Positions 1 through 10,300 of a DNA stretch of 64,000 nucleotides are shown here, piece by piece. The stretch's first letter is position 1, and each line of letters opens with the position of its first letter. This DNA is from Dasyornis broadbenti. Lineage: Eukaryota; Chordata; Aves; Passeriformes; Dasyornithidae. Location: assembly GCA_013397935.1 (NCBI GenBank), contig VZRN01006407.1:876653-940652 (forward strand). The letters are read 5' to 3'. The notes under the pieces are model-generated. The model made no database searches, was not told the DNA's origin, and saw nothing but the letters and a program-made list of their open reading frames with translations. The translations under genes and the position numbers were made by a program.

Positions 1-1890
1 ACACTTCCAGCATGGAAGACATGGAAAACCACTCTTTCTGGAAACAGCATGTGCAGCTTTCACTACAGCACCCACTGATAGATAACAAATGTTCTCCCTT
101 CTTCACAGGCAGCTTTGAGAGCTGTTTCCACTTAGAGCAGAGTAACTCAGGTATGCAGGGGCAGGTACAGACACAGCAGCAAAGCAAACACACTGGGAAC
201 ACAGCACCATTTCAAGGGTAAGGTACTTACTTTTGCACCCTTAAGGAAACTGCCTATGCAGACAACAGGGAAGACTCTGCTTATCACAAATATCCCTATT
301 CTCTCTCTAGCTAGGTGCAAACAGTTTGCAAAAAGGAAAAAAAACCAACCTGTATCCTATAAAGATTCTAGTTCACCAAAGCTTGCCTTACACACTTACA
401 GCATGTACAACAAGAAGACAATGCTTTGATTTTGATAAAGTTATCAATTACATCCATCTTTGAAAGGCTTTTTCCTTGGATACCCCTTCTGGCAAACTCA
501 TATTTGAGTACAAGGTTCATATCAAGGTTCTGAGGTTGTACCTCAGAAACAAGTTAAATATGGAACAACATGTTTGTATGTTGATAAACAAATCTTCTGT
601 TTCTAAAGAGGAAAAGAAACCTGCAGCTATTCAATAAGAGCAAGAGGAAAGTGGACCCTAACCAACCCAAGAGATGGTAGTATACCATCAAAATAACAAC
701 TTATCTGTTGGTCATCTCTTAGGGTACATACAGTTACTCTAAATAAATTCCTTTGACTGTAAATATGCACCTTTCTAAGCAGAGGTTTACATGCTGGCCT
801 CTGCACTGCCACATGCTGGGTTTCAGACATAGCATGCGCATGGTCACACACTGAGCTGGCCTGGCACAGATGGATGTGTGCAACTAGAAATTATTCTTCC
901 TTTTACTATAATACAAATGCTAGAAGAAACATGTTTTATTTGTACCGTGATTTCAGGAAGCTTTAATATTTTCAAGTGCTGGCCTGTACTCCTACAAAAG
1001 CAAGCAATCCACACAAGCAAAAAGTTGTCCATAGCAATCAAAATCAAGTCCTACTGATTTCAAGTTAGAAACCAATCCATACATAATTTTTCCCCTATAC
1101 TCCCAACTCACACAATTTAATTCAATATAAAGTACAAGGATTTAATCAAACAATGACGCCATGACATTTTCCTCAACTATACCCAAATTAATCCTGCTGC
1201 ATAGCATCCAAACTGATCTTTAGAGCTCAGGAAGAAGTTTCAGCGTTTTACCCCCATGATAAGGTCTAAGGAGTTCAGGTAAAAGATTCAGATTAAAAAC
1301 CCTATATACAGTAAAACTCTACAGAACCCTGATCTTGGCTGGCTGCCTATTTGTACAAATATTTGCATGGCGAACGGGACACAAAGAGTGATGTTTCCTC
1401 CTTTAACAGTAAGCTTTTGGATTACAATTTACTATTACATACGTATATAGAGTTTATATAATATATATAGATATATATTTTGCTAAACCGTTATCACCAA
1501 GCACAGTTTCTCTTATAAAAGCCAGTTATTATTCACTGCAATACAGAGCACAGTAATGACAGACCTCCTGTTACTGTAACCAGTCAGCAAGAGGAACGAG
1601 CCTAACTTTTTAGCATCCCCTTTGCTAGATCCACATATGCAATAACACCTGCAAAACCAATCCGATAACCACTTCTCGCAGCCTGCAGAAGCCCGAGGAG
1701 CGAGGAGAAACACCTACACCCTATGCAGGCCCCAAAACCTCCAGCCTAACACATGCTCATCCACACACAACCGCAGGCTGGGAGGGAGGCCCGAGGAGCC
1801 ACCCCCGGGGCTGCAGGAAACCCGGGAGACCGCGGGCAGAGGCGAAAGGCTTCCTTAGGGCCGAGGCCCCACGATCCCCGCGCCACGTAC
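1..1890 (-). other. DDX1: DDX1 intron 1 (5' part)
   Basis: This is sequence downstream of the DDX1 exon 1 donor on the minus strand. No DDX1 exon, recognisable repeat or long protein-like frame is visible. The part nearest the exon (about 1690-1890) is GC-rich and belongs to the CpG island. An AT-rich stretch with TATA-like alternation lies at about 1436-1490. Confidence 0.6.
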
Positions 1891-2045
1891 CCGAGAACGC
1901 CGCCATCTTCGCCCCGGGAACAGCTCGAACAGCACAGAGCGCAAGCGCGTGGCCCGGCCGCTGCTTTAAGGGGCCGGCTGGGCGCAGGAGCGGCTGCGCC
2001 GCGCGTTCCGTCCCGGCCCGTATATGTCCCCCGGGTGTCCGTGAC
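1770..2045. promoter_or_regulatory. CpG island / DDX1 promoter and 5' UTR region
   Basis: The GC content and CpG density rise sharply above the surrounding AT-rich DNA, and the DDX1 start codon lies inside. On the minus strand the start codon is embedded in AAGATGGCGGC (1909-1899), a near-perfect YY1 binding consensus. Promoters of housekeeping genes often carry YY1 sites at the start codon. A GCGCAAGCGC stretch near 1939-1948 resembles an imperfect NRF1 site. The transcription start itself cannot be placed from sequence alone. Confidence 0.7.
1891..1906 (-). CDS. DDX1: DDX1, coding part of exon 1 (DEAD-box RNA helicase), partial gene
   Basis: Seen: on the minus strand an ATG at 1906-1904 opens Met-Ala-Ala-Phe-Ser plus one base (G), followed at once by a GTACGT splice donor (1890-1885). 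Known: vertebrate DDX1 starts MAAFSE, and this exon break inside the Glu codon fits that start. DDX1 is an ATP-dependent RNA helicase (DEAD box with a SPRY insertion) that acts in tRNA splicing, RNA processing and DNA-break repair. The exon sits in a CpG island, 2.17 kb from the NBAS start on the other strand, which matches the known divergent DDX1-NBAS arrangement. Only 16 coding bases are present. I looked for exon 2 (a MGVMPEIAQ-like start) across 1-1884 and did not find it, so intron 1 runs off the left edge. The identification rests on a short match plus conserved gene order. Confidence 0.82.
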
Positions 2046-3269
2046 CAAAAGTACCCTCACAAAGTACCCAAACAAATACACCGAGTGATCCTTTAAACAT
2101 ACGCTAACAGGGATGCATTATTCTCCAGTTTTTACAGAAGTTTCCCCAAATTCTGCACCACTTTGTTCTAGGATAACTTCTAGTGACATTAAATGTGAAA
2201 ATCTTTGTGGAGTTACCATAAAAACAAAATTAGATTGCAAGTGCAGAAGTGCAGCTTCTACAGTCACATCATGACTTAATGATGCATTTGTCTGCTAAGT
2301 GGAAGGCACAGTATAAACTATTGCCTACTGATTTCCAGTGTGAAACTCAGCTTAAATCTTTCCTATAGCAGCATGAGCTAGAGACACATCTGCTTCAGAG
2401 GCCAAAAGAACCACCCAAAACAAATATCTCTGACAATGTAGTTCTCTTCACTACTGTGTTGCAATTTGAGTACTGGTTTTTGTCCTGGTGGTTTGTTTCA
2501 AGACCTTTTTTAAAACTTACTGAGCCTTACTGACTGTTAACATACTGTAGAAACTGCTGTCATGCAGAGAAAAATACAGCAGGGTATTTTACACCCTAGT
2601 ACCAGGCTTTTTGCATCGCAATGGTTTCTCATGTATTAATAATTCCTTTGGGAGTATCTTCCTTTGATGTGCCTCTTTTCTTTCACTATTATTCGCTATA
2701 TCTATCAATCCTTAGTTTGCTTGCTTTCAGATAAATGACGAAACTAGTAATTTTTTTAAGGCACAGATATGAATAATGTACAGATTCCCCCATGACTCTG
2801 AGAAACCCTGTTTGTAGGCAGATCTTGATATCAACATATAGTGCTGCTTGTTGGTGTGGAACATGGAGTGTCATTTACTGTACCTCTCCCACAATTCTTT
2901 GAAACTTATGAACACAATGTTATACTATTTACCGTTGCTTTACAAACTGCATTGGCAAATACAGTTTAAAAAAATATAGACAGTCAAAAGGCTTTTTTTT
3001 CCCCCTCAGTAGTTGTTTCTTTTTGAAGTCTTTCCCAAGTATTCAACAGAGCTTTCATAATGCCCTGAATCCCTAGTTTCAGAATTTGAATTTTAGTTTA
3101 ACCTAATTCTAGGCTGCACAGTTGCCTACAAGAGCTTACTAAACACAAGCAAAAATTAGACTACAGGAGTAGAAGTGTCAGGTGTGAAGTAATTTTATTT
3201 CTGTTCTACAAATGCTTTATAAAGTCATAGGAAAGAGGCTTAAACATGAATTCTTTCATAATTATTTCA
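2046..3269. other. DDX1-NBAS intergenic DNA without recognised features
   Basis: AT-rich sequence between the two CpG islands. I see no exon, no repeat I can name and no coding-like frame. Confidence 0.5.
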
Positions 3270-3755
3270 GAGAATCAATTAGGTTGGGAAAGACCTCTGA
3301 CATCATCGAGTCCAACCTGTGACCAAACACCACCTTGTCAACCAGACCATGGCACTGAGTGCCACCTCCATTCTTTTCTTAAACAGCTCCAGGGACGGTG
3401 ACACCACCACCTCCCTGGGCAGCCCATTCCAATGATTAACAACTCTTTTTGTGAAGAAATCGTTCCTGGTGTCCAACCTGAATCTCACCTGGCGCAGCTT
3501 AAGACTGTCCTCTCATCCTATCGCTTCTTGTCTGGGAGAAGAAGACTGACCCCAGCTAGCTACACCTTCCTTTCACGCAATGGTACAGAGCGACGGGGTC
3601 TCTCCTGAGCCGCCTTTTCTCCGGGACAAACACCCCCAGCTCCCTCAGCAGCTCATCAGACCTGTGCTCCAGACTCTTCCCAGCTCCACTGCCCTGCTCT
3701 GGACACGCTGGAGCTCTTCAATGTGCTTTTTGTAGTAACGGGCCCAGAACTTAAC
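3270..3755 (-). mobile_element. CR1 LINE 3' fragment (antisense to NBAS)
   Basis: The left end begins with the reverse complement of a CR1 3' end (aatcaattaggttgggaaag, then gacctctgacatcatcgag and tccaacc). Read on the minus strand, 3488-3303 still resembles the C-terminal tail of the CR1 reverse-transcriptase ORF (VVNHWNGLPREVV, then SPSLELFKKRMEVAL). The right part carries the usual CR1 antisense wording (ctccagactcttcccagctcc, then tctggacacgctggagctc). It is truncated at 5' like most CR1 copies. It sits between the two divergent promoters and ends about 180 bp before the NBAS CpG island. Confidence 0.88.
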
Positions 3756-3930
3756 AAACAGGCTCATTTTATCTGCTTGAGAGAGCTGAACTCTCTGAAC
3801 TCAAACTTGTAGAACTGAAATATTTAGAAGTCCTACGTAGCATCATAAAAGTTGGAAGAACAACTTGCGAGACATAGGCCTTTTTCTTTTCCCACCATTT
3901 TCCCTCCCTGTTCAGTAAGGGCTTAATCTA

Positions 3931-4320
3931 CACCCTCGGCTCCCGCCTGCACCAGGCGCTCCCTGCCCCGGGCGCCCTCGTGCCGCGTGCCGGCGCCGTA
4001 CGAGTTAAAGGCGGAGCCATTTGGCCCCTGCCGGGCGCCGTCGCCGTGGCGGCGCAGGGAGGGCGGGACGGCCCGGCATGGCCGCCGCCGGCGGGGACAG
4101 CAGCGGGGCTCCGCGGGAGCATGGTATGGCCGGCGCCGGCGACGAGGCGGAGGACGGGGAGGAGAACATCCTGTATGACCTGCTGGTCAACACCGAGTGG
4201 CCTCCGGAGACGGAGGTGCAGGTGCGTGTGGCCGCGGCACGGCCGGGGGCGGGGGAGGGGACCGGCCACGTTGGCGCGGGCGGGGACGCGGAGGCGCCCT
4301 GAGGGCTGCGGGGATGAGCT
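3931..4320. promoter_or_regulatory. NBAS: CpG island / NBAS promoter and first exon
   Basis: A dense CpG block surrounds the NBAS start. It has a GC box (gggcgggac, 4060-4068) and a GCCAT-containing YY1-like site on the minus strand near 4015-4023. No TATA box is evident at a useful distance. The ATG at 4078 has G at -3 and G at +4, a good Kozak context. Confidence 0.7.
4078..4221 (+). CDS. NBAS: NBAS exon 1 (residues 1-48)
   Basis: Encodes an Ala/Gly/Glu-rich N-terminus ending in the conserved ILYDLLVNTEWPPETEVQ. The ATG at 4078 is chosen for its Kozak context and because upstream codons in this frame contain no ATG. A second in-frame Met at codon 17 (4126) is a possible alternative start. 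Donor GTGCGT, phase 0. Confidence 0.93.
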
Positions 4321-7300
4321 GGTGCCTACGGGGAGGCTCAGCGGGATGCCCGTGCTGTTCCTGGCGGGCATACAAGGTGTCCATGCGGCTATTGGCCCCG
4401 TTGTGCCTTCGTGTCACCTAATTCCCACCCTGGCTTGTGCCGCCTGGGATGCTCCGAAGTATTTCTTGCTCATTGAACGATATATATCGGGTTTTACTGT
4501 TGAGCTGACACAAGCAAAGCTCTGGTGAATGAAGTCCAGGTGTGATCTCCAGAAGCGGCTGTACAGAGAGCTGTGGAATCTGTCCTGGTGAAAACAGGAC
4601 TTTCATTGAGCTTAGCTTGTAAGAGGAAAATTAGATTTGCTCTCTGGACTTCTGTATCAGTACAGTTGTATCTGTATTTGCAGGAGTGGGGTAAAAGGGG
4701 AAAGCATTTCACTTCATGTCCATAAGGCACACAAATGGATGCCATAGCTTAAAAAATCAGAAAATACTGTTAACTGTACTGCAAGTTTTTGTTTCTTTCT
4801 AGCTATTCTTCTTCCCGGGTCACAGGAAAAACTGAGAAGCTCTTTCATCTTTCCTTTTTTGTGTTTTCATCTACAGTGTGCTGAGCTTGCTGCATCTCTG
4901 CTCTTGTCTGACTTGGATACAGAGAATGCAATCAATGTGATTTTATTTCTCTCTTGTAGTGGCTTTCAAGTCCACTGAAGCTGTTAATGCATTTCCCACT
5001 GAAAGTCGTTAATGGAAGTATTTTAACAAAGTTTTATGCTTAATGAGAGCAAGTGAACAGAAAAGACCTAAAAATATCACAGGTGGAAGAATGCACCTGT
5101 TAATAATTATGAGAGCCATGCTCATAAAAAAAGGTTTTTATTTGTCAGAATTTTTTTTTTCTTGGTTGTTGTTGCTCTTGATCTGTAAATCCTCAGTTGC
5201 AGCAACAGGTATGGATGTTTGGAAAATATGATTGCAGTGTTACCAATTACTAAATAGATTATTTCTATAGATGAACAGACAGTTGCACCTATTTTTATTT
5301 AACTGTGTTTTGAGAAATGGTAAATGGTCTTTGTTTCTAGTAACATATGGAAACAATTTTCCTGTCCCAAACCATGGGGTGGACTTGGGTATGGTGACAA
5401 AAGACTGTGGATCTACAGCTGTGTTAAGGGGGCATATTTCTGGCAAGTGTCTTTTCTGCTGCCATTTGTGTTCTTGAAGTTCTGTGGTAAGCTGGTTAAA
5501 GGACTGATTAGTCTGAGAAACAGTCCTGTTGTTTCATCTCCTTTTGTTGAGTGGTCCCTTTAGTACACCTGTAGGTGCCAAGGGGAGTGTGATAGTATGT
5601 GAGAGAGGTGACACCTCCCTTTAGTGGCAGCATGTGGAGATACCAATCTAAAGTGACAGTATAACCATGATCTGAGAGTCCTCATCTGCCCTCATCTGGT
5701 AGTCAGAATTTCTAAGCATCATTGAATTCTGCTTGACAGCTTCAGCAGATGGTGCTGGCTATTTTAAACTTGATATTTCTTGCCTATTTACTGTATTTTT
5801 AAGATAATACCTGTTTGGAATAATAGAAGTTGGAAGGTTTGAAAATATTATACTGTATAGTTTGCTTGGATTTACATTCTTCTTGAAGATTGTCAATACT
5901 CAAGGACACTTCTGATAGTCTTTTTACCCTTTTAGTGGGAAATTGATTTTACATTGACAATCACATGCGAACAGATTATTTTGTCAGTGTGAGTCAGTTT
6001 TTGCCTTAAGGTGCCATACTAGTGATATTACTTAGGTGATTGTGACTTTCTCTTTGGAATATCTGTTTTTTTTAATCCTGGTTTATTTCCACTTTTTAGA
6101 AAAAAAATCACACCCTACTTTCTTGTAGAACTGAATCTTTTGGAATGAGTGAGGTGAGGAATGGTAGAAAGGGAAAGGATGTTGAATGCTGCACTGGGAA
6201 GTGAAACTAAATGCAGTAATCTAGGCTACAAAGTCAGACTATAAACTTTCACAGGTCTTTATTGACTTTGTTTTATTTTTCTGTTACCTTATTTGGGATG
6301 ATTAATTTTTAATTGCAGAGTGCTAGAACTTATAGCTCTAATTATGACCCTTGGAATATGAGTCTTGTGATGAAGATGTGAAGTCATGTTAAATTCAAGA
6401 CGTTGATAAAACTGGCATCTCTTAGGTTGGATCTCTTAGGTTGGATACCCAAATTTGCTTTAATTTAGTTCTTGTTAGTATTGTCATTCACCTGTACTGA
6501 ACTTTCCAGGATTGAGGATTTTTGGGGGGAGGGGGGAAGAGGAGAGGTGGGGGGTTATAACAGTTATTTGTGAAGGAAACAGACAAGGAATTGATTGTCC
6601 CAGGCAAGAGAGTGGTGTGGAAATTAAGCAGTCTGTATTCAGGATAGTGATGCCCATGTGTATAATGCAGCATTTGAGAACCCTGAAATACATAATAAGA
6701 ATAAAAAGAATTACTGAGTAATTTATCAGTGAAAACAGTAAACGAGGCAGTGGCTGTGGACAAGGTTGCAGGAGAGGACTTGTGAAGTAATTTATGAAAA
6801 TACAGGCAGATTGAACTCTTCTTCAGTCTGTCTTCCAAAATGTATCACCTGGTTCTGTAGGTTTTTTTTGTTGCAATCTAATGTTTTGAGATTTTTCCCT
6901 ACACCCACCACCTCCTGTGTCCCCAGTATGCTTGCAGGGTGTGCAAAAAAATCCAAAACTAAGTGGGTATCTTGTCTGCAAGAAAATTACGTAGATTTTA
7001 TTTGTGGAATGCTGTAGGGAAGGAGAAGTTGCTGTTGTTTTCCCAAGAAGGAATGAATTAAAAGAGAAATACAGCACATCTGGTAACCATTGCTGTTTCT
7101 GAGATGATAAGAATGTTATAAAAGTAAAATTCATGTCTATCAGACTATAACAGTAACTCAGTTTTGCGAAGAGTTTAAGATGTGTGGAGCAGAAGCTTAG
7201 TAGTTTAGGCTCAGGAAAAGACACGGAAAATATTAAAAAGGTTGCTAAAGAGATGTGAGTAATTTTAGGAGATGTTTTTACTGAGAACTTCTCATAATCC

Positions 7301-10300
7301 AAAAACTTATAACAAGCTCTGCTTTTAAGGTCCCTAGGAAATTGCAGTTCTCTGTGAGATACCAGGACAGCTGTAAGAAATAATTTATGTTCTAACTTAT
7401 ATTACTGTAATGCCTTGTTATTTCCTGGCTGATCAACCTGAATGTGGAATGTTATCTATTAGTACAGCTGTGTTTGCTTCTTACATGCTGTGAGATGACA
7501 GCCTGGTTATTTGAAAGACTGTTTGTGGATTGCAAACTTCACTTAGAACACTAATCTTTACTTAAATAATTTAAAATTGGGAGCCCAGATATTTTTTTTT
7601 ATGCATAGAGTGTTGATAAATTTGTATGTCTTTCAGTGTTTACTACTCTGTAACTTGGTGAGGTCTGAATATTTCAGTTAACAACTGAAATTTGCTCTAT
7701 GTATTCTATATTGAATGGAAGAGAAAATTCAGTCATTGCCTACTCTAATGCTCAGTTTGTGGTGCTCTTATATTTTCATTAGAAAGGTATAAGCATGATT
7801 GCTTATTTTGAGGATTTGTCTGTGAATCCTTCCTTACTGGTTATCTTTGTTATCTTCTCTGTTTTCATATCTTTTTTCTGCTTCTCACTGACAAATAATT
7901 TTGTCTCCTCTTACAGATAAGAACATACATCCTGTGTTCTTTTGTATTCTTTTTTTCTGTGTTTTGAGAGTGCTTTCATTTGGATGGTGAGTGTAGTTGC
8001 TCCCATCTGCCTTAAGTAGAGCAGGACAGGTGGAAAGGCTCTTGTGGGATGGTATGGAGTAGAGGTGGTTATCAGAGTGGCCGTGTTACCTAGTACAGAT
8101 TGATGTAAAGAGTTTTCCTTCAGAAATTGTTTGTTTTTCTTGTTTCAGAAACTTTCATGAGCAATCTTTAGGTAGCTTAGCGCTTAAGTATTACCATAAT
8201 AGACTGAACACCAAGTACTTCAACTTCTGGGCTTTACAGATCGTTCTGACATTTATTTGGCATAAAAAGAATGATTTAAAATACCTTACAGGAGAACATA
8301 ATCAGAAGCCAGTGTTTTCTGTTACTACCCAAAGACTGAGGCAAAGCTGAATCAATAGACAATCTGTAGCACATTTTGTTTATTGCATCTTGGCACTTAA
8401 ATTATTTGGCGTTATAGCCTGTTTTAGCTTATGCCGTTAAATTACACATTATATGAAGTAGTGAGTAATAGAAAATACATAAAGAACTTGTAGTCTAGGA
8501 GCCAACTTAAATTTAATCAGTGAATGTATGTATGAATATTGTATTTAAGTTAAAATGTATGACAAGCTGCCTGATGATTATTATTGTAATTGCAGCCAAG
8601 AGGCAACAGAAAACATGGTGCATCATTTATCATCACTAGAGCAATTGCAGGTAAATATGACTTGTTCTTATATTCACGACTTCTAAGACTGTGTGGATTA
8701 TTTGTAAATGTTACAATTTCTGTCCTTTAGAGTGCCTAATGTAATAGAAATGGAGTGCAGGATGTGTTTTCAGGAAGATGTTTTCTGATTGTGAACATGG
8801 CTGTGCTATTTTTATGTCAATTTTGTGAGTGTTTTTGTCTCCATTAGTTTGTTGGGACAAACTAATAAACCATACATCTAAGAAGTTAACAAGCTCGGTG
8901 ATTTGCAAAGTGTAGTTGAGCTTTTTTTTTTTTTTTTTGTTTCCCCTCTCTTAACATCTCTTGCACTGGGCTGTTTGCTAGTTAGTTCTATGAGGAAGTT
9001 TTACATTCTGATGATATTGCATTGCATAAACCAAGTATTGAATGGCAGTAACTGAACTGGATTTTCATCCAAAGTAATTTTAACTTCTCTTAGAATTTCC
9101 AAAAATGTGCAGTGATTTTTTTTTTTTTTTAATTATTGTTTTTTGGGGTTTTTTTTCCATTCACATTTATTCTAACATACGAATTTGTTGGCCAAGTACA
9201 GAGGGTTTTTCCCTCTATACCTTTTTCTTTAGTGAGAATTTGAGATTCCCTGTGCAGTAAGCTGGGGAGGGTGTTTTAAGACTACTAGAGATGTAATTTT
9301 TAACTCTTTCCGTTGTAGGTCCTGCATTGTTTTTGCTTCGGTACATCTGGTACAGGTAGGTTTTATGAGAGTACGGCTTAATTTTCCTATTTGGTGATAT
9401 TTTTATAGCTTTTTGATTTGATGGAAAGTAATTCTTAATGAGAATAAAATTGAACACTTGTTTAGAATATTGTCCAAGCAATGCTTAGAATAGCCTCTTT
9501 TCGTAAATTGAGTTGTAGCTACTTGAGTTGCAGCTGAAGCTTAAATAGAAAAAAGCTGGTATGTACTAGTTTGATTTTGTGTTTTTATCAGAAACTGAAG
9601 TAACCTTGCAGTTGGAACATCTTTCTGCAAAGGCATATTTGTCCTCTCCACTCCCGACTAAGCTATTACAAGTAAAGTTGTTGTGGGTTTTTTTTCCTTA
9701 AGCGTCGGTGACAGGTATGATGGCACGATAGGGTTTGCTTTCTTTGAAGTAATAGTTTTGAGGTTCTTTTTCCTTGATAATTCAAACTCATACAAAAAGT
9801 TTGCTAGCTGCTTGAACAACACTCATGCCATTTATAAATTTAAGTTTTGATTCAAAAAGTCATTAAATGGTCACAGAAATATATCAGGGTAAGTACAGTG
9901 TTTCTGGAGAATTTCAGCTCTGTGGTTATACTACTCTATTGATGCACTTACCAGGTTTGAAGATACCAGTTTCCCCTTTTAAAGGTTAATCTTGGTTTTG
10001 AGTTATATGGAAAGGGACATTTAGGGGACTTCCTATGAAACAGTACTATACTTGAATTTGGCAGGGAATGCAGTTTTCCCTGTTGCTCATGTTCTACTTT
10101 ATTTTCATGTGCCTACCCCCTCACCCTTTTCTCGTGAAGGAATGATGTTTATGGGCACCATACTGTCATGTAAATCTAGTAGTAAAGATTCAGTTGTAGA
10201 CAGAATTCACTTAATTTTCTTCTCTCCCTCCAGCAGTCATATTTAAAATCTAATTTCAAGCTTTTATAATTGATTCTAGTTGCTATTTTCATGTATTGGA

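Noticed and set aside
1..1884. Search for DDX1 exon 2 on the minus strand
   Set aside because: No sequence like MGVMPEIAQAVEEMDW was found, so no second DDX1 exon is called.
1753..2088. Overlapping 111-codon open frames on both strands
   Set aside because: They span the DDX1 CpG island, where stops are rare. Ala/Arg/Pro-rich composition and openness on both strands point to base composition.
3928..4528. Several open frames on both strands around NBAS exon 1
   Set aside because: CpG-island artefacts. Only the frame starting at 4078 matches NBAS and ends at a donor.
6823..7302. 159-codon minus-strand open frame in intron 1
   Set aside because: Phe/Ser/Leu-rich composition, no known family, no splice context; consistent with chance in AT-rich DNA.
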